Positions 5,652-7,113 of a stretch of DNA of 7,113 bases are shown here, in pieces. The position numbers and the translations under genes are program-made. This stretch comes from Balneolaceae bacterium. Lineage in GTDB: Bacteria > Bacteroidota > Rhodothermia > Balneolales > Balneolaceae. The notes under the pieces are model-generated. The model worked only from the letters and a program-made list of their open reading frames with translations, was not told the origin of the DNA and made no database searches. The number at the start of each line of letters is the position of its first letter. Within the stretch, counting starts at the first letter, position 1. Location: positions 1 to 7,113 of the forward strand of contig PWFZ01000174.1 of the NCBI GenBank assembly GCA_003555185.1, given 5' to 3'.

Positions 5652-6818
5652 TTAGCCTTTCAGTATAATTTTTGAGATTGTTTGCAGCTGCATGTTTGAT
5701 GTACCTTCATAAATCTTACCGATCTTTGAATCCCGGTAGAATTTTTCAACCGGATACTCTTTTACATATCCATATCCGCCAAACAGATCAATCGCCATTG
5801 AGCTTAAATTTTCTGCCACTTCAGAACTGTAATATTTAGCCATGGCTGCTTCTTTAAGGAATGGTTGTCCTGCTTCTTTTAATCTTGCTGCGTTATAGAC
5901 CAATAATCTTGCGGACTCTAATTCCGTAGCCATTTTTGCAAGTTGAAACTGAACTCCCTGGAAGTCTGAAATAGCTTTGCCAAATTGCTTCCGCTCCTGC
6001 GTGTAAGCAAGGGCTGCATCAAGTGAACCCTGTGCAATTCCAATCATCTGTGCGCCAATTCCAATTCGCCCTTCATTCAGCGTTTCAATGGCTACTTTAT
6101 ATCCCTTACCTACTTCTCCAAGAATATTTTCCTTCGGTACCCGAACATCTTCAAACAAAAGTTCACAGGTAGAACTCGCTCTAATTCCCAGTTTATTCTC
6201 TTTTTTAGAGATTGAAAACCCGTCCATTCCCCGCTCAACAATAAACCCTGTAATGCCTTTATATCCGGCTTCAGGATTGATATTAGCAAAAACCAGAAAT
6301 ACATCCGCTTCATTTGCATTGGTAATCCAAAGTTTTGTCCCGTTTAACACATACGCATCGCCATCTTCTTTTGCAGAACATTTAAGAGCAAATGCATCAC
6401 TGCCTGAACCTGCTTCAGATAAGCAGTAGGCTCCAACTTTTTCGGTAGCAAGCTGAGGTAAAAATCGCTCTTTAATCTCCTCTGACCCCCATCGGATGAA
6501 AGCGTTGTTTACAAGTGTATTTTGCACATCCATAAATACACCCACAGATGCATCCACTCGTGATATCTGCTCAATCGCCACAATACTCATGAAAAAAGAA
6601 CCACCCGCTCCATTGTACTTTTCGGGAATTTCAATTGCCATTAATCCCATTTCAAAACATTGCTTAATCAAATCGGGATCTAACTTCGCAGCTTCATCCA
6701 TTTCATGAACTTTCGGCTGGATAATGTTATCGGCAAAATCACCGGCTGCATCTTTCAGCATTTGTTCGTCTTCGGTAAGTTGGGTCAACGGATGAAGTTT
6801 AGTCTCTGCAATTGGCAT
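5652..6818 (-). CDS. Acyl-CoA dehydrogenase, short/branched-chain type
   Basis: A full-length 388-residue FAD-dependent acyl-CoA dehydrogenase that makes the alpha-beta double bond in acyl-CoA and passes electrons to electron-transfer flavoprotein. The N-terminal helical domain runs to about 125. The FAD/substrate signature YCLSEAGSGSD is at 131-141, WIT at 164-166 and RASSTCELLFEDV at 213-225. The second signature ERKQFGKAISDFQ is at 275-287. The catalytic base is E371 in IYEGTSNMQLQTI. The long matching blocks DASVGVF.DVQNTL, ENKLGIRASSTC, LNEGRIGIGAQM and YNAARLKEAGQPF.KEA.MAKYY closely resemble human ACADSB from memory, so branched short-chain substrates such as 2-methylbutyryl-CoA are likely; butyryl-CoA remains possible. 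The divergent neighbour encodes methylmalonyl-CoA mutase, which fits isoleucine or odd-chain breakdown. The ATG at 6818-6816 gives the expected N-terminus. Confidence 0.94.
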   Translation of the reverse strand: MPIAETKLHPLTQLTEDEQMLKDAAGDFADNIIQPKVHEMDEAAKLDPDLIKQCFEMGLMAIEIPEKYNGAGGSFFMSIVAIEQISRVDASVGVFMDVQNTLVNNAFIRWGSEEIKERFLPQLATEKVGAYCLSEAGSGSDAFALKCSAKEDGDAYVLNGTKLWITNANEADVFLVFANINPEAGYKGITGFIVERGMDGFSISKKENKLGIRASSTCELLFEDVRVPKENILGEVGKGYKVAIETLNEGRIGIGAQMIGIAQGSLDAALAYTQERKQFGKAISDFQGVQFQLAKMATELESARLLVYNAARLKEAGQPFLKEAAMAKYYSSEVAENLSSMAIDLFGGYGYVKEYPVEKFYRDSKIGKIYEGTSNMQLQTISKIILKG

Positions 6819-6877
6819 ATCAATAACTTTAATGATTTGTTAACTTTAGTTTCTTTGCGTTGAAGATACAAATAAGG

Positions 6878-6885
6878 AAGCGCTT
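6878..6885. promoter_or_regulatory. Small palindrome AAGCGCTT between divergent genes (possible operator)
   Basis: A perfect 8-bp palindrome lies in the 149-bp spacer between the divergent acyl-CoA dehydrogenase and mutase genes, within GGAAGCGCTTTTTCC. Its AAnCGnTT core is the type bound by LacI-family regulators, but the site is short and no regulator gene is nearby. A shared control site for two related catabolic genes is attractive and unproven. Confidence 0.25.
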
Positions 6886-6900
6886 TTTCCTCGCTTTATG

Positions 6901-6933
6901 TTTAGGTTCAAAGACGGTTCCTTTTTATGTTTG
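6901..6933 (+). promoter_or_regulatory. Putative Bacteroidota-type promoter of the mutase gene
   Basis: TATGTTTG at 6926-6933 fits the TAnnTTTG -7 box exactly, and TTTA at 6901-6904, 21 nt upstream, is one base from the TTTG -33 element. Transcription would begin near 6940, leaving a leader of about 28 nt before the GTG start. On the opposite strand TAAATTTG (6959-6952) is also an exact -7 match and, with TTTC 22 nt upstream, could serve the acyl-CoA dehydrogenase. Confidence 0.4.
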
Positions 6934-6967
6934 TTTCAAATAGATTAACACCAAATTTACTACTATT

Positions 6968-7113
6968 GTGCCCAAAGTTTTGAAAAATAAAAAAAACCTG
7001 TTTTCTGAATTCCCCTCCACTTCTATGGAAGAGTGGGAATCTTTTCTCAAGAAAGATTTAAAGGGCAAAGACTATCGGTCTGCCCTGAACTGGGAATCAC
7101 TCGAAGGAATTAG
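6968..7113 (+). CDS. mutA: Methylmalonyl-CoA mutase small (beta) subunit, N-terminus only (3' partial)
   Basis: The frame opens after a TAG at 6941 and runs off the window end, giving 48 codons. The sequence LFSEFPSTSMEEWESFLKKDLKGKDY (residues 11-36) is the characteristic N-terminus of the Bacteroidota-type MutA subunit, where F-P-x-x-x-x-x-x-W-x-x-x-x-x-x-D-L-K-G is conserved. The heterodimer MutA/MutB uses adenosylcobalamin to turn methylmalonyl-CoA into succinyl-CoA; the small subunit itself does not bind the cofactor productively. I chose GTG at 6968 because the conserved block begins before the next ATG (7025); a TTG at 6980 is an alternative. A run of eight A's (6989-6996) lies at codons 8-10. 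The large subunit would be expected just downstream, outside the window. Confidence 0.85.
   Translation, partial: MPKVLKNKKNLFSEFPSTSMEEWESFLKKDLKGKDYRSALNWESLEGI

Noticed and set aside
6088..6429. Plus-strand open frame inside the acyl-CoA dehydrogenase gene
   Set aside because: It is a shadow of a conserved enzyme gene, with low-complexity Ser/Pro-rich content.
1..7113. CRISPR array, transposase, phage genes or defence/toxin system
   Set aside because: No regularly spaced direct repeats and no such protein families appear in any frame; the genes are housekeeping or catabolic.

Overview
The window looks like chromosomal DNA from a marine or halophilic member of the Bacteroidota/Balneolota/Rhodothermota group, most probably Balneolota. 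The evidence is a C-terminal type IX secretion sorting domain with an NYPNPFN motif at the left edge, an AT-leaning base composition, start codons without Shine-Dalgarno sequences, and Bacteroidota-type (TTTG / TAnnTTTG) promoter-like boxes. The phylum is an inference from sequence style, not a database result.

Layout. Positions 1-465 (+) hold the end of a large secreted protein with a type A T9SS sorting domain. It converges on hemW (798-1937, -) across a 332-bp gap (466-797) filled with palindromes that look like a dispersed repeat. Upstream of hemW, a 255-bp gap carries a very structured, nested inverted-repeat element (about 2043-2188). Next come a gamma-class carbonic anhydrase-like protein (2193-2738, -) and, 3 bp upstream of it, a membrane-anchored DsbA-family thioredoxin (2742-3344, -); these two probably form an operon. 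SufE (3487-3915, -) follows, then an intergenic region with a good intrinsic terminator (4060-4108) for the next gene. That gene (4132-5388, -) encodes a protein made of three PAS domains with no output domain. Its first PAS domain is LOV-like but has proline where the photoactive cysteine should be. The right end has a short/branched-chain acyl-CoA dehydrogenase (5652-6818, -) divergent from the first 48 codons of a methylmalonyl-CoA mutase small subunit (6968 to the edge, +).

How it fits together. Most genes are housekeeping: Fe-S assembly (SufE), a heme-handling radical SAM protein (HemW), envelope thiol chemistry (DsbA-like) and gamma-CA. The acyl-CoA dehydrogenase and the mutase are a metabolically coherent divergent pair: branched-chain acyl-CoA oxidation (for example from isoleucine) yields propionyl-CoA, which reaches succinyl-CoA through methylmalonyl-CoA mutase. 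No phage, IS transposase, CRISPR array, defence system, tRNA or rRNA was seen. The least explained items are the Cys-less LOV/PAS-only protein and the two intergenic structured repeats.
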